Shown here: in pieces, positions 41,422-54,900 of the stretch
Numbering within the stretch: position 1 is the stretch's first letter
How the letters are laid out: every line of letters begins with the position of its first letter
NCBI RefSeq assembly: GCF_902459465.1
Contig: NC_047082.1
Location: 62,001-126,000, forward strand
Direction of reading: 5' to 3'
DNA: 64,000 nt
Origin: Asterias rubens
Lineage: Eukaryota; Echinodermata; Asteroidea; Forcipulatida; Asteriidae
Translations under genes and position numbers: made by a program
Notes under the pieces: model-generated
What the model saw: only the letters and a program-made list of their open reading frames with translations
Told to the model about the DNA's origin: nothing
The model's database searches: none

Positions 41422-44400
41422 TTGGCAAAATTGACAAAGACCTGTTCAGGAGAAAAACAATAGTGTACATTGGATTAGTTTGATGCACTGTAGTGTTTAA
41501 GTATTTTTTTCTTGTTTAGATGATCTTCCTGTAAAGAGAAGTCAACAAACTCCCAAAACGGAATATAATCGACAAGCTGTGAGTGACAATTTAAAGATTA
41601 GGATCCACTTTTTGAAAAAGGAATATCATGGAGATAACAGGTGTGAGTTAGTCATTCCTAAGTAGGAATGAGTTTTACCTGATCCAGCGTTGTCTGTGAG
41701 ATGGAATACTCCTGGATTCCCAGATTGTCTTTCTCTGCCTCTAAAGAACCGAAGACATCTCCAAGTTTTCTGGCGGTCAATGGCAGCTGATAACACACCA
41801 TATTGTGATGCTTCTCCTGCAAAATGGGACAAATCATGTCATAATATTATATAATTATTTATTATTTATGTATTTTGATTTGGGGTTGAACAAAGACATA
41901 TTGACTAGAGTGGGATTTGAACCAACAACCTCCGGTTTAATGTACTGGCACTCTACAACTGAGCAATCTAGCCCTTTGTTGGCGGTCTCCCTTTTTTGTC
42001 AATATCTTTGTTCGGGAATCGGGGGTGCCAGTCAGAAGACCTACAACTGATAGCTGCCGTGTAGCCAGGGATCACACCCAAGTTTATTATACAAACTGGG
42101 AAGCAGCAGCCATGAGATGTGACTGTTTATTTCAGATGTCAAATATAAACCATAATATGCTGTGGGTAGACTTTCATTTCAAGAACCAAGTTCTGGATTT
42201 TCAGCAGTTCTAGTTACCTTTAGACGAGCTTCCGGGAACGTGGTCATGACAAAGTTCATGATTTCAGTCATGTTGGGCTTGGTCTCATTGAGTCTAAGAA
42301 CAAGGGTGTGTCCATCACCAAAACGATTCTTGACATGCTGTGGACTGCCAAGACATCTGAATCTACCATTCACCATGATTGCCAGACGCGTACACAACAG
42401 CTCACATTCCTCCATGCTGGAAACAAAAAACAATAAATATTGTCAATAAGATTTGGGGTTTCAATTTAAGCTCATGTTTGACCCTTTCCGAGCCTTCAAG
42501 GTAAAACTCAGCATGCTACCAGCACAAAAACTGACTACCCCACAACCCTAACTCTAAAACAGCAACCTCGATACCCCAGCCCTTAACCCTTCAATCTTAA
42601 CCCTACAACCGTAATCCCAAAACAACAACCCTAACCCTATAACCTAAACCCCACAACCCTAAAATCCCAACCCAGACCCCACAACCCTATAACCACGACC
42701 CGATCAACAACTCCCAATCTTACTAAACTAACCATTACCCATCATCTTCACCCTATGATCGTATACCTATGTGATGTGAGGATGACAGAATGACCAGACT
42801 TGATAACAGCTAGTATATTTCCCCATACTGCTTGCTTGCTGACTGGGTCCATTCCTGCTGTAGGTTCATCCTGAGGGAAAAACAAAAAGTTAGAAATCAG
42901 GGGTTCAGGTTAGCTGAAGTTACCTTGGCAATTTCATAAGCCTTTTTAACGGCTTATTTGTGCTTACTCTACGAATTTGCATTTCATAGCAATGTTAACC
43001 ATGAGCAGATGAAAAGGCATGCTAACCTTCCGGTGTTTACTGTATGAAAATGAATGACTTCTTAAATGCAAATCCATGGTGAACACGCAACCTGTGAAAT
43101 ACTTTACGCTGAAGCAAACTTTTTTGCTACACAGTTAGCACCAAACCATTATGCAGTGCTATGAAATTGCCCCAGGCACTTTCTGTAAAGATGCATGCCC
43201 TGTATTAAGTAATAATTGTTCTTATATGTGGTTTGTCATGACGAGACTCGATGAACAACGTACCATGAGAACGATTTGTGGATTTCCAAGCAGAGCGATG
43301 GCTGTAGACAGTGATCGCTTCATCCCTCCGCTGTAGGTTCCAATGCATTTCTCTATGTATTTCTTCATACCCATCTGAGCTGTTACAAACTTCACCGCCT
43401 GAAATCAAATTAAAAATTCAATAATCTCTACAACAAAAAGCTCAAAACTTCCACTTTAATGAAACAGAGTTCTTGTATAGCGCTTTATCAAACCACTGGG
43501 GCATATCAAAGGGCTCAGTATTTAACAGTGACAAAATTTGATGATAGAAATATTACCAATGTCTGGGCGTTTTGAGATGATACAGTAATGAATAGTCTCT
43601 TAAGGGTTTATAAGTAAGCACCTAAAATGAACATTTAAAAAACTATTATTTTAGTCAATTATAAGACCTTACCTGTTGACGTTGCTTGCCACTGATTCCC
43701 TTGATTTTAGCATAGCAGTACAGCAATTCATTTCCAGTAAGCTTGTTGTACAAGGCATCTAACTGCGGGCAGTAACCAATGCTGTTATAGAAAACAGAAA
43801 CTTGTTTCAAATTACATAATTTGTTTATACCCTAAGCACTGTCCCCCCTTAACAGTGGTCCGTTGGCCAAAGGCCACTTAAAACACCTGAGGACCAGTCA
43901 GAATTCTCTCCAAGTGATCTGGCTAGCCAGTACAGTGTTGTAAAGCATCTCTTTTTAATATGAAACAGGGACGAGTGAAAACACTAGTGGAGTAGTGAAA
44001 TGACAAGCTACTTGGTCCACCTTGCTAGCCAATAGAATAGTTAAGGGTAAACCCAGTTTAACTCACAACTTTCATGAGTACTTGCATAAAACAACAGCGA
44101 GCGCTTTCAGACGCCCATCGGGTGTTATTAAGTGCTATAAGAATTTTTGTTTTTCTCTTGATGATGGTGCAATGATTACCTGTTGGAGTTGATATTGAGA
44201 GATCCATCTGATGGGGTAAGATCATTGATGAGCATCCTGAAGGTTGTAGTCTTCCCAGCGCCGTTAACACCCAATAAACCAAAACACTACAGCAACAAAT
44301 ACAAATAAAAAGGTTATCTGGGGTGTGTTTAACGAGGACTTGGTTATCCGGTTGTGTTCAACAGGGACTTCTTGGTAATGCAATGTATGTTGCAGCAGAC

Positions 44401-45924
44401 AGCATTATGTTTATGTCATTCTGAGCATGCGTACACTTACCAGAACATGAGATTCACCTGATAACTCTCGGGAGGTTAAGGGGATTAAAGCATTATGAGA
44501 TTCACCTGATAAGTCTAGGGAGGTTAAGGGGTTTTAGGCATCAAACTCAAGTTCTGGTTGCTGAGTCATCGCAGTGTGGGTTCGAATCCTGGTCATGACA
44601 CTTGTGTCTTTGAGCAATAACTTTAATTGCTTCTCTTCACCCAGGGGTAAATGGATACCTATGAGGGCAATGATGGTTCTTATGATTGATTTAGCTTGAG
44701 TGCGCTACATACTTGGCAGCACAGGCTGTTTGGTCCCAAGGGAGCTGAGATGGTTTAAGAGAGAAATGATATGGCACAGTAACTATAGTAATGTTTGAAG
44801 AGCAATGATCATTCTTTGGAATTGCACTAAATACAAACCAATATAATTTTATATCTAAACACTTTAGTTTGTAAGGTTGGATAATGGACAAACATATAAA
44901 TAGTTACCTCTCCACTGGGTATGCCGATATTCATGTTGTCTACAGCTACTAGGTTGGAATTCCTGCCTGATCGGTAAACCTACAGATATCATCAAGATAG
45001 TCAATAACATAAATAAACTAAAGGTTAAGTGTTCGTAAAAACGAACACAGAGGGGTTTCGGCTGGTGGAACAAAAATAGAATGTAAACCCACTGATGGGC
45101 TATCTAATGTTAGATTTGTAAGATGTGCGATTAGACAGTTGGGAAGCCATTGGATACAATTTGAGGGTGTCACAAACAGGTAGGCGCTATACATGATACA
45201 AGGTGACAATGCCTCTATCTATCATGAAGAGTTTTTTTGTTTAAAATTTGTTTTTATAAAATGTCATAGTGTGTTTATACTTTTGAATAAAACGCCAAAT
45301 GCGTTATGCCTTGTGTTACAAAGAATATGACTTGATGACACGTGGATCAGGAAATATACGAGATATACGGGGTATAAACGAGACTGGGAAAGAACCACTA
45401 TAGCGCGTAGTGCGGCATCCCGCTAGTTTACACATTGGGATGCTGGAATGGATAACTCGCCATGTAACCGAAAGTCAGACGACCAGAAAAACTTAAATAT
45501 CGTCAACACAAGGAGAAAACATGAAACAAGCACTATTTATTGGGAAATGGTGAAGCTATAGACTGATTTCCGTGTTTAGGTTTTCATTAATCAGTTGATT
45601 TGTTCGGAATCAATGCGTCATCATGCATTGAAGTATAGGACGTCCTTAGCAACACTCCTTGCAACGGTCGTAGCCGCTCTGCAACACCCCTGGCAACGGT
45701 CGTAGCCGCTCTGCAACACCCCTGGCAACGGTCGTAGCCACTCTGATGTATTCCCGGATATCTATTAAGATTCGTCTGGGTTGTAACAACTATTGAAGTA
45801 TACTAAGCATACCTTGGTTAGGTTATTGATGCACACTAGATCCTTGCTAGCATTTCCAGACTGAACTCGCTTCTTCTCACTAATCACATCTTCATCCTCA
45901 GCACCATGGTGTTTCTCTACAGAC
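41319..45924 (-). CDS. ABCA1: ABCA exons: nucleotide-binding domain 2 and C-terminal tail
   Basis: Exons 45924-45813, 44979-44908, 44286-44180, 43781-43673, 43398-43264, 42870-42767, 42416-42218, 41816-41679, 41441-41319. Walker A is [10 protein letters not shown], the signature [10 protein letters not shown], and Walker B is split by an intron (PQIVLM then DEPTAGMDP). The switch region is VILTSHSMEECE. After [10 protein letters not shown] comes VFVNFAK, matching the VFVNFA motif reported to matter for ABCA1 function. The tail ends DVV, which could be a PDZ ligand (inference). Confidence 0.94.
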
Positions 45925-48900
45925 CTTCAGTACAAAGAAAATAATGACAAGTCAAATAATGGGTCTCTAGTCAATACACCTTAACAGAACATTAATTTCC
46001 ATACACCGAGACATAAATTGTAGCGTGTTGCATCCTTACAGACTATGAAGGGTGTAACACTGTTTCAGCCCCAAGAGTAGGTGACAATGTACCACTGGTG
46101 ACAGTTGATTTGGGTCGATAGTCAAAATCAGTAAAATGTAACGAAATATGATCTCTTATAAAAAAAATTATTTAATTGATTTGGGGGCTAAATTTTCTGG
46201 AAAAGTCTGGAAACATATTACAATACAACAATTTGTTTTTGTTTCAGAAATGTTTAAGGTAAAATTCAAACATCATGAAGAGACTTGAAGCTCATACTAT
46301 ACCTTGAGATGCGGCTGGCACACCAGTGTCTGCCTCTACACTCAATAAACATCAGTATAAGGAAGGCAACAACACCCTGGATAACCAAGGCAACCAATTT
46401 CCATCCAAGCATCTCCATATCAAATGGATCAAGGAAGGTATTGATACCAAATCTACCATAGATATCTGCCTGTACTTGATTATAGAGCAGGTCAACGAGT
46501 CCAGAGGCAAGACAGAAGGGGGCAAAGATCAGGAAGACCTTGTTGAGAATGTAAAAGGCTGGGTGATCACCGTCTAATCCCTGCAAACCAAAAGTTATTT
46601 AAAATGTTAGGTCAAATTTTGGCTGATCTAACCCCAAGGTTTTGGTGAGGTTTGCGGTAGCACCATGTGTAAATCTCTTTGATTAGTGGTTGCTCTGAAA
46701 AGAACTGGTAAAAAGAATCAGTATGCTCCAATCAACTTCAGGAGGATGCTAGTTTCTTTTCAAGAACCAACACTACTCAAGAGAGCATTACACACAGTGC
46801 TACCGCAAACATCACCTAAAACAATTAATAATAATAAAGATTTGTAATGTGCACATATCCACCTTGCTGGGTGTTAAAGGTGCAAGGTAATGAAGAAATA
46901 AACAACGTACCAATGGGGACACTTGAAAGAATTTGGGCAGGATGGTAATGAGTGCCAGCACCAGAGTCAGACAGAAGAATACGATGAATGCTGAGCCTGT
47001 GGTGCGGAATAATGGCACCAGGATGTACATCTGGATTGCAGCTGAAAACCTGTAGTCACAGAAAAACAAAATGGAGAAAGATGAGGGTCTAATTTCATGG
47101 CTCTGCTTACAGTAAGCAAAGAATCGGCAGTTCAGAACAGGGTATTCAGCGCTTATGTCAAGCGTGTTTCACAGTTTAACAGAGGATTGTTGTTTGTGCG
47201 TACTCTATGTTACTAGGAATTCTTTGTTTACACAGCCCTGCAAGCGAAGAATGCTCATAGAAAGCACCTTATTCGGCGGTAAGCAGAGCCATGAAATTGG
47301 ATCTGAATCAAATGGTAATTCTGTTTCCCAATACAATTTCTAAGTTGTTATATTAATTTCATTTAGGACAAAGAACAATGTTTTACAATTATTTAGCTTA
47401 TTTTATTTGTTCAACCTCACACTTGAATACAGTTTGGATTGATTATTTATTCATTTATCAACACCCTTCGGGGTCCAATATCATGGAGAAGCTCAAGCAG
47501 AAAAAATTGCTAAACAATTTTCTGCTAAGCAAAAATGAGCAGGATACCAGTCACAAGTGGAACATGTGACAAGGTAGTTGGCTGGTAATCTTATTATTGT
47601 AAGGGCTCGATCAGCTCTGTGAAATTAGGTCCTTTTATCAAAACCAAGTATCTTTAAAAAGTGACTAGCACTGTAAAATGTAGGCCTAAAGGTACATAGG
47701 CCCCGGTTATAACAAAATAATGAAAAGAGAACATCAGAATATGTTTACTTACCCAAAGAAGAAGAGAAGTAGAGCAAATGCAGGCATGTTGGTAACCGAA
47801 CCGAACGCTTCCATTCCAAAGATGTACACAATGAACAAACTTATGCCCACTGGTATCAGGTACATCAGCTGCAAAGTAACCAATCAAATGGATCCGAAGT
47901 AAGAATAACGTTGATTGGAGATCGACTTGACCAATCAAATGGCTTGTTAGTAGAAATATTGCAGTAGAATAATGAAAGAGATTTGACCAATAGCAGATTG
48001 CACATGTTCAGCGTACAAGCGCCCATACGGTTTGTCATTAATGGAGTCAAAATGTACCCAAAGGAATGACTCCTGAAATGACTGGATAGTAGATGTGCAT
48101 TCAAGGTCTGCAATGGGTCAATAGGACTGCTTGTAATGTTCAACTTAGACTCATCAACTATACCAGTTCAAATCAACCAACTGAATTGCATGGTAGTGAT
48201 AAATAAAACAAGAGGAATTCTAGCAAGATCTTACCATGTCCCAAGTCAGGTTTGCAATCCAGTAACAAGCCGGTGTGACTCCACTGATGTAATGAAGCCT
48301 CTTGGATCTATTATTGTTCTCCATGACCAGGAAAGTAGCAAAGGTAGCTGGGATGAGAGTGAAGGCAACCAGGACGAGGAGCGAGATACCAAAGTATCTC
48401 GTTGTTTCCTCCCATCTGATCCAAAATAGATTGAAAAGGAGGTAATCACAGAGGAATACATTCAACAGCAGTCATTATGGGGAAGCTCCACTTAAGAATT
48501 TCTGAGTTTGGCCACAAAAACTTTGCTAGTGTTTAGTGAAAACGACAGAATGGGAATAAATTTGCATTTCATTTCAATTATTGTGGTTGTGAATCTCAGG
48601 TAAGAGCATTCAATTACTGTACTAGCCAAGAACCAAATGGAGAAAAGATAAATCAGACATTTCAGTTTTAGAGTTTTACTCTTTCAAAGACCGATGTGGA
48701 ATTCCTGGTTAGTTTAGATGATAATTCAGAAAATGAATAACAGTATTTTATGGAAGAATATTTTTAAGAACAAAAAGAAGAGTCTTACAATCCAGTGATG
48801 CTAAGTTGCTCCTCAGAGAATCGGAATGGGTGGTTGTAGGCCGAGATACCTGAAGAGACAAAAATAAAAGAAAAGGAAAGTCAGTCATCTAATAAAATGA

Positions 48901-51900
48901 TCATACATCTTGAGCATTTCTTTGGTAACAAGATTAGTTTGGTATGAGAAATAGTCTAACATCACAAGGCTACGACCGGCCCTTGACAGCGAGGGCTACA
49001 CTGAACTATCTTGGGCTGTTGACCCAAATCCACTGTCACCAGGGGAACGTTGTGTTAAATGTTATTATGAAAGGAACTTGAATCATAAAAACCAAACCAA
49101 ATATACCCTGAGAAATTGAATAAGAAACAGTTGGCCTTTCTCCCTGCTCCTCAGCATTTCTGTTATTTCTTTATTATTCTTGTTACTTAAATGTAAGTAT
49201 TATTAACAAATCTTGTTCAAGGGTACAAGTGTCAAGACCAGGAATCGAACCCACACTCTACTGATCAGAAACACCAGAGTCCAGTGCTCTTATTTGCTGT
49301 GCCCCGACAGACCATGCAGTAGTTCTGTGTGGATGAGGATCACTGGCATTGGGGAGGTGGGTTCCAGGGTGAATGTTTATATTACAACTATTTACTGATA
49401 ACAGCTGATGACAGGGGAGTAGGAGTCAGAGATTTTGGGGCAATGAGAAATTGACGTAGTGCAACGTGATGTCAAGTGGGATCTATCTATTTCCAATATC
49501 TGTTTGAATACTCACCATACTTAGCTGGGTTCTGATTGGCTGGTAGGAATGATCTGAGTATCACGTTATTCATGGTGTTCAGGAATGTTGGCATTGCATG
49601 GAAACCTTTGTTGTTGTACCACGCCTTCAATATACAACACAAACATCACACATAGATCAATGGTGAGTTGACAAACACTAAATGACATGCTGAGAAATGG
49701 TGTGGAGAACACTGATAGTCAGCGAGTCCCATATTCAACTTCATTGAATACTGCAAGATGCTGGCAACAGTAGCTTTATCTTTCAAACCTTAAGTTTTGA
49801 CTCTTTAATGAGTATTGGCAGTCCTTGTATGAAGAAAATGCTACCCCCCTCCCCATTTGCCCCTTAGATGTCAACTTCTTAGCGCATTAATAAAGACACA
49901 ATTTCTTTTAAAAGAAAATGATTTTGTATACCTTTGCAATTTCTTCCACTTTTTCATCGTTGTTCTTGACACTATGGAAAGTCAGTCCACCAAATCTGAA
50001 AGAGAAACAGCAAGCCGGCAAATGTTTTTATTTGAATAAAAATCTGATTTTCTCTTGAAGATTCCTGGCAAAAACACCACATATCACATAAACAAAGAAA
50101 GAGAGGAGACTGGTTACTTTATGACTTGATACATCTTTGGAAAGAGTGCTCTCCATACCCCTCTAGCAGAAAATGGATCAACCATACGCCATAATTAAAA
50201 TATTCACTATATTTTGATATTTTAAAGTAAAACTTCCAGGGGTTAGGATTGAGCAATGTGCTGCGAGATTGCACACCACTGGGAACGAAGTTGAATAACA
50301 GTGTCTGAGTAAACTATACCTCTTCCATCTGTAATCACGGACCGTCCTCACAAGGTATCTATTTAGATCTGGCTTCAAGCTAATATCTAGAAGAATATCT
50401 GATGTATTCATGGTCCAAGCTGGAGGTGTAGAGCCTGAGGCCCCAGCAGGACAGTCTAGGAAGCTTTGTGAACAGGAACAATCTGGGGCATTACGATCCA
50501 TCTCTACAATGAGCTGACGTTCTGAGCTGGTCAGGTTGGAGATGGGATTCTTGAAGAATGGTTCCACAAACTGGCAGGATCTGATAAATACAAAAGAATA
50601 CAAAAAACAAAAAATATTGCTTAACAATTGTGGCTAAGCAGAAATGCGCAGGATACCAGTCATTAATTATGCATGTGGTATGGTAGTTTGGCTAGTAACC
50701 TTAACCTTGTATATTTTTGTTAGGTTTAGCTGCTTAATCAGGCAATACTGCTAAACAAAATTCTGCTTACCAGTCAAAATTTGTACATGTGACAGGATTT
50801 TTATGCTAGTAACCTCAATCTGGTAAGCGCAATAATGCTGTGCTTAGCTACTTTTTGTGCTTCAGCGGCTCTTTGAAAGTTACAAGTCTCAAGAAAATCT
50901 TGACAGATACATACCCATCTTGAAAGTCAGCCATGCATGTTGTACCCAGGCCAGGTTCACTAAACAATGCAGAGGTCATCTTATCTCCCTCTGGTGTGTA
51001 GGAATCTCCATTACTGGCAAATACAATAGTACATAACATTAATAATCCAAGTACACAGGAGAGTGGAGCTATAGTGCAAGGGACTCAAATACAAGTGGTT
51101 TAAGTCACCAGGGTGTGGGTTCGAATCCCAGTCATGACACTTGTGTCCAGGAGTTAGACACTTATCCATAATTTCTTCCCTTTACCCAGGGGTAAATGGG
51201 TACCTGTGAAGGCAGAGATGGATCGTGTGATTTATTTTTAGCTTGGTGTGCTACATACCTGGGAACACAGGGAGCTTTTCACATTTTGTTTAAATGAGAT
51301 ATGACAGGCACTTCAAAGTGAGGGCTACACTTGGGTCTAACGGCTATAGACACAAATCAACTGCCACCCGAGGCAAGTTGCCACCTAAACCTGGGGCTAA
51401 ACTTGAGAGACTAACCTGAAGAAGACGTAGTCGTTTGGTCCGTAGAGTGATGGTGAAAAGTGCAGGTTGGTCTGCGGTGACTCAATGAAGATAGTCCCAA
51501 AGGCTATGGCTAAGAAAAGCCATAGGATTGGTACCAGGAGAGCCCAGGCTAGGCTCCACCAATCACGTTTAGTGTAGTGGAATCGCTTAGTGAAGATGGC
51601 TGCAAACTGGCCCAAGGCTGTATCAAGATTAAATGAAATTGAATGCTTGAGATTGTTTGGTCCATATTCCCCTTGGCATCTTGCCCAAGGAACAATTACA
51701 AATCCATGACAGCTTTAAAGAGGGACCCCAAGGTCAGAAACTCTGTAAAACATATCCGTTTACGATATGCTTGAGCTCTGTATGTACATGTACGACGTCC
51801 GTGTGTTGCATTGTTATGACTCTACGCCTATTTCCGACAGTTTCCGGTTTCATTCGTGCGCGTATAGTCTTGGTGCAACACATTCTCGTTTTCCTTTCAC

Positions 51901-54900
51901 ATACTCATGTCTTGCACCAAGACTAGCGCGGAGTATCCGCTCACAACCGGTTATGAACACTGGTCATTATAAAAGGTTTAAACACCCCCACGTGACGCGC
52001 TCTTCACCAATAGGTATAGCGAAACTGTCTGAGGTATTTACGTATACTGATTATTATTATTATTAACCAAGGGTGTAATTACCACAGTGTTTGATAGTTT
52101 TCGAGTGCAATGGCCTGTACAATTTTGTAAGATGAATGTTTATTTTAATTCTGAATTTTGCTGATGTTCCATCAAAACGGGATTAGATTTGACCTTTTGA
52201 CTGGCACTTATTCCTCACAAATCAATTATGTAAAGGATTAAACCGAACCCACAAATCTTTCACCACTAAACCTCAAATAGTATTCATTTACTAGCAGCGT
52301 ACTGACCTGATGGTTTCATGCTGTACACTATCTGGCTGGATTTCATGGATGACTCAGCTATGACTCTTGCAGAATCTTTAGCTCCATCAATGTCTTGGCT
52401 GGAACTAGAAACTTTCAAAAAGACCTGCAATGAAAGAATCATGTACAAATATTGAGCAATCTAACAGTGCGTGGGTACAGCACAGTTACTCATAGGAAAT
52501 TAAGGGGTTTTTCAGAGCACCATTTCATACAGCTGCTTAACCATTTTTGAAAAAAATGGTAAGCATAATTTTGTTGTGCTTAGCTGTTGTTGTGCTTAGC
52601 TGCTTTTGGGGCTTAAGCAGCTACATGAAATTGGGTTCTGATGTCAAAATGTATAAAGTGGTGCAAGTCCAAATGGTTTGTTTTTGTCATAGAGCTGAGG
52701 AAAGAAAACAAAAACCTGTGCACCAACCTCATCCAGCGTGGCATCCGAGATTCCATAGCTTGAAATTTGGAGCCGTTCAGAATGAGAGTCCAGGTCATTG
52801 AAGAGATCCTTGAAGTGAGCCTTCTGTCCCTCGTTGACTGGGAGGGTGTAGGCGACCTCTGTACGGATGTCCTCCTTCATCACGGCGGAGGGCAGATGGT
52901 TCTGGATTAGCGACGTCACCTTCAAGAGTTATCAAAGACAACATGCAGGGTTTATTATGATCCTCATTGTATTACTGTTAATAATAACAACAATAATACG
53001 AGACATTTAAAAAGCTCATAATGCAGAAGCCTCTATGTGCAACACTAGAGTTTTTGTATGGTGTAATATGTTGAGAGCCAGGAGCCTTTCTCAAAACGGC
53101 TTGGGCTCTGGCTCCAGGCACCGTCCGATGTTCGAACCACCAATTGGTGCACAATAACATGCTGCTCCAAAAATGTATAGGTCTGAAGGCTTGTTCATAT
53201 TCGCTGTATTTCCACTGTGAATGCAGTGTGTGTAACCCAAGCCAAAGATGAGAAAGAGCCACTGTGTACATGAGATGAGTCAAGCAGCAGTGTTCTCAAC
53301 TGGTTGCATTTTATAGTTTTAAGATGAGGATGGTCAATGCGTAGTATTATAACTCACCTCGTTGATATTGAAGCTTTCTTCAGTGGATGATACCCCGCTA
53401 GAAGAACCCTGACTCTCCATCTCTGCCATCTCCACCTCCTCCTTCATGTCCTTCATGTCCTCTGGATCAACATAGATGTTTTCCACTGCTTTCTTTGTGT
53501 TTGGATCCATCGCTGCAGCTCGTCGTGTCTTCTCCGGTGTCGCCTGGTTACTGGGTAACTCCTTAGCGATGGTCAGTGTGCAACCCGTGGTGAAGCGATC
53601 CTTGAGGAATGTCGATGAGCCGCAGCATCGAAGCTGGCCCTGATCCAAGATGGCGATGCGGTCACCAAGGAGATCAGCCTCATCCATAAAATGAGTACAC
53701 AGTAGGATTGTTCGATCTTTTGGTAAACAAATAAAATGGGCCTCAGTAAGATTTCAATCTATCTACTGGTTACTGTCTCAGTACTCTACCAACTAAACAA
53801 ACTCAACATTTTTCGTTCCGAGCACACAGATTAAAACGCTCAAGTTATTAAACCACCAGTTTATTTCAGAACCACCACAACTCTTCTAGAGACACTTATT
53901 GGTTGTGATACCTTTCTTGTTCTTGATGATGAGATCCCAGATGGAGCGTCTGGCATGGGGGTCTACTCCGCTGGTTGGCTCATCAAGGATCACGACAGGA
54001 GAACCACCCAAGAAGGCAATGACGATGGACAGCTTACGTTTCATCCCTCCAGAGAGGCTAGACACCTTCATGTAGGCTGCGTCTTGGAGACCAACATCAA
54101 TCAAGAGACTACCAGGAAAACATTAACTTCAGATTTAATGCACAGGATCTAAAGTTTTATGTCTTATCTTAAGAGGGCAGCAATAATGATTATGTGTCTT
54201 GCTTAAGGACCAGGTGTCATACCGGGACTCAAACCCAAACTCTGCTGATCAGATAGATCAGCACTGGAGTCTGGTGTTCGATCGTGTAGGTTTAACTCCA
54301 GGCATGTGCCCATAAGAACGTTCTTTTGTACCTAGAACGTGCCCATTTTGTGGGAGGCTCTCTTAAACAATAGCTTTTTCCATTAGCAAATTGTCTGTGA
54401 GGTTGGGCATGGTTTTGTTTCAAGAGTAAATGGTGACAGGGTAAGGGTACTTATGAAGGAGAAAAATGGAAGACTTTGGAACACTAGGTGGCAGCAGACT
54501 TATCAATAAATATCCATTACATAGTTGTAAGCATGGGGCAATGGTTTTACTTGGTAAGACTTTAAAAGTCTCCTGCTATAAGAAAGTTAATGAAGTCAGA
54601 CTTACTCTTGAGACTGATTGAAGATTTCTTTGAGGCTCATTCCTTTCAGCCGTCCATACATCTCAAGATGCTCCATTACTGTCAGCCTGCTCATACAAAG
54701 ACATACAACACTTGCCATTCAATTCTTATTATTAAAGGGTCTGTTGGTGAATAACTGCCAGTCCAAAAAACTAAACACATTCTGCTTGAATCAAAATACT
54801 TCTCCAAAACAAAAACCGATCTTAGGTAGGGACTGAAACCAACATTTACAAGCAAAGTGCTGGTCTGATGTGGGATTCAAACCAGGGTCCACAGAAGTGA

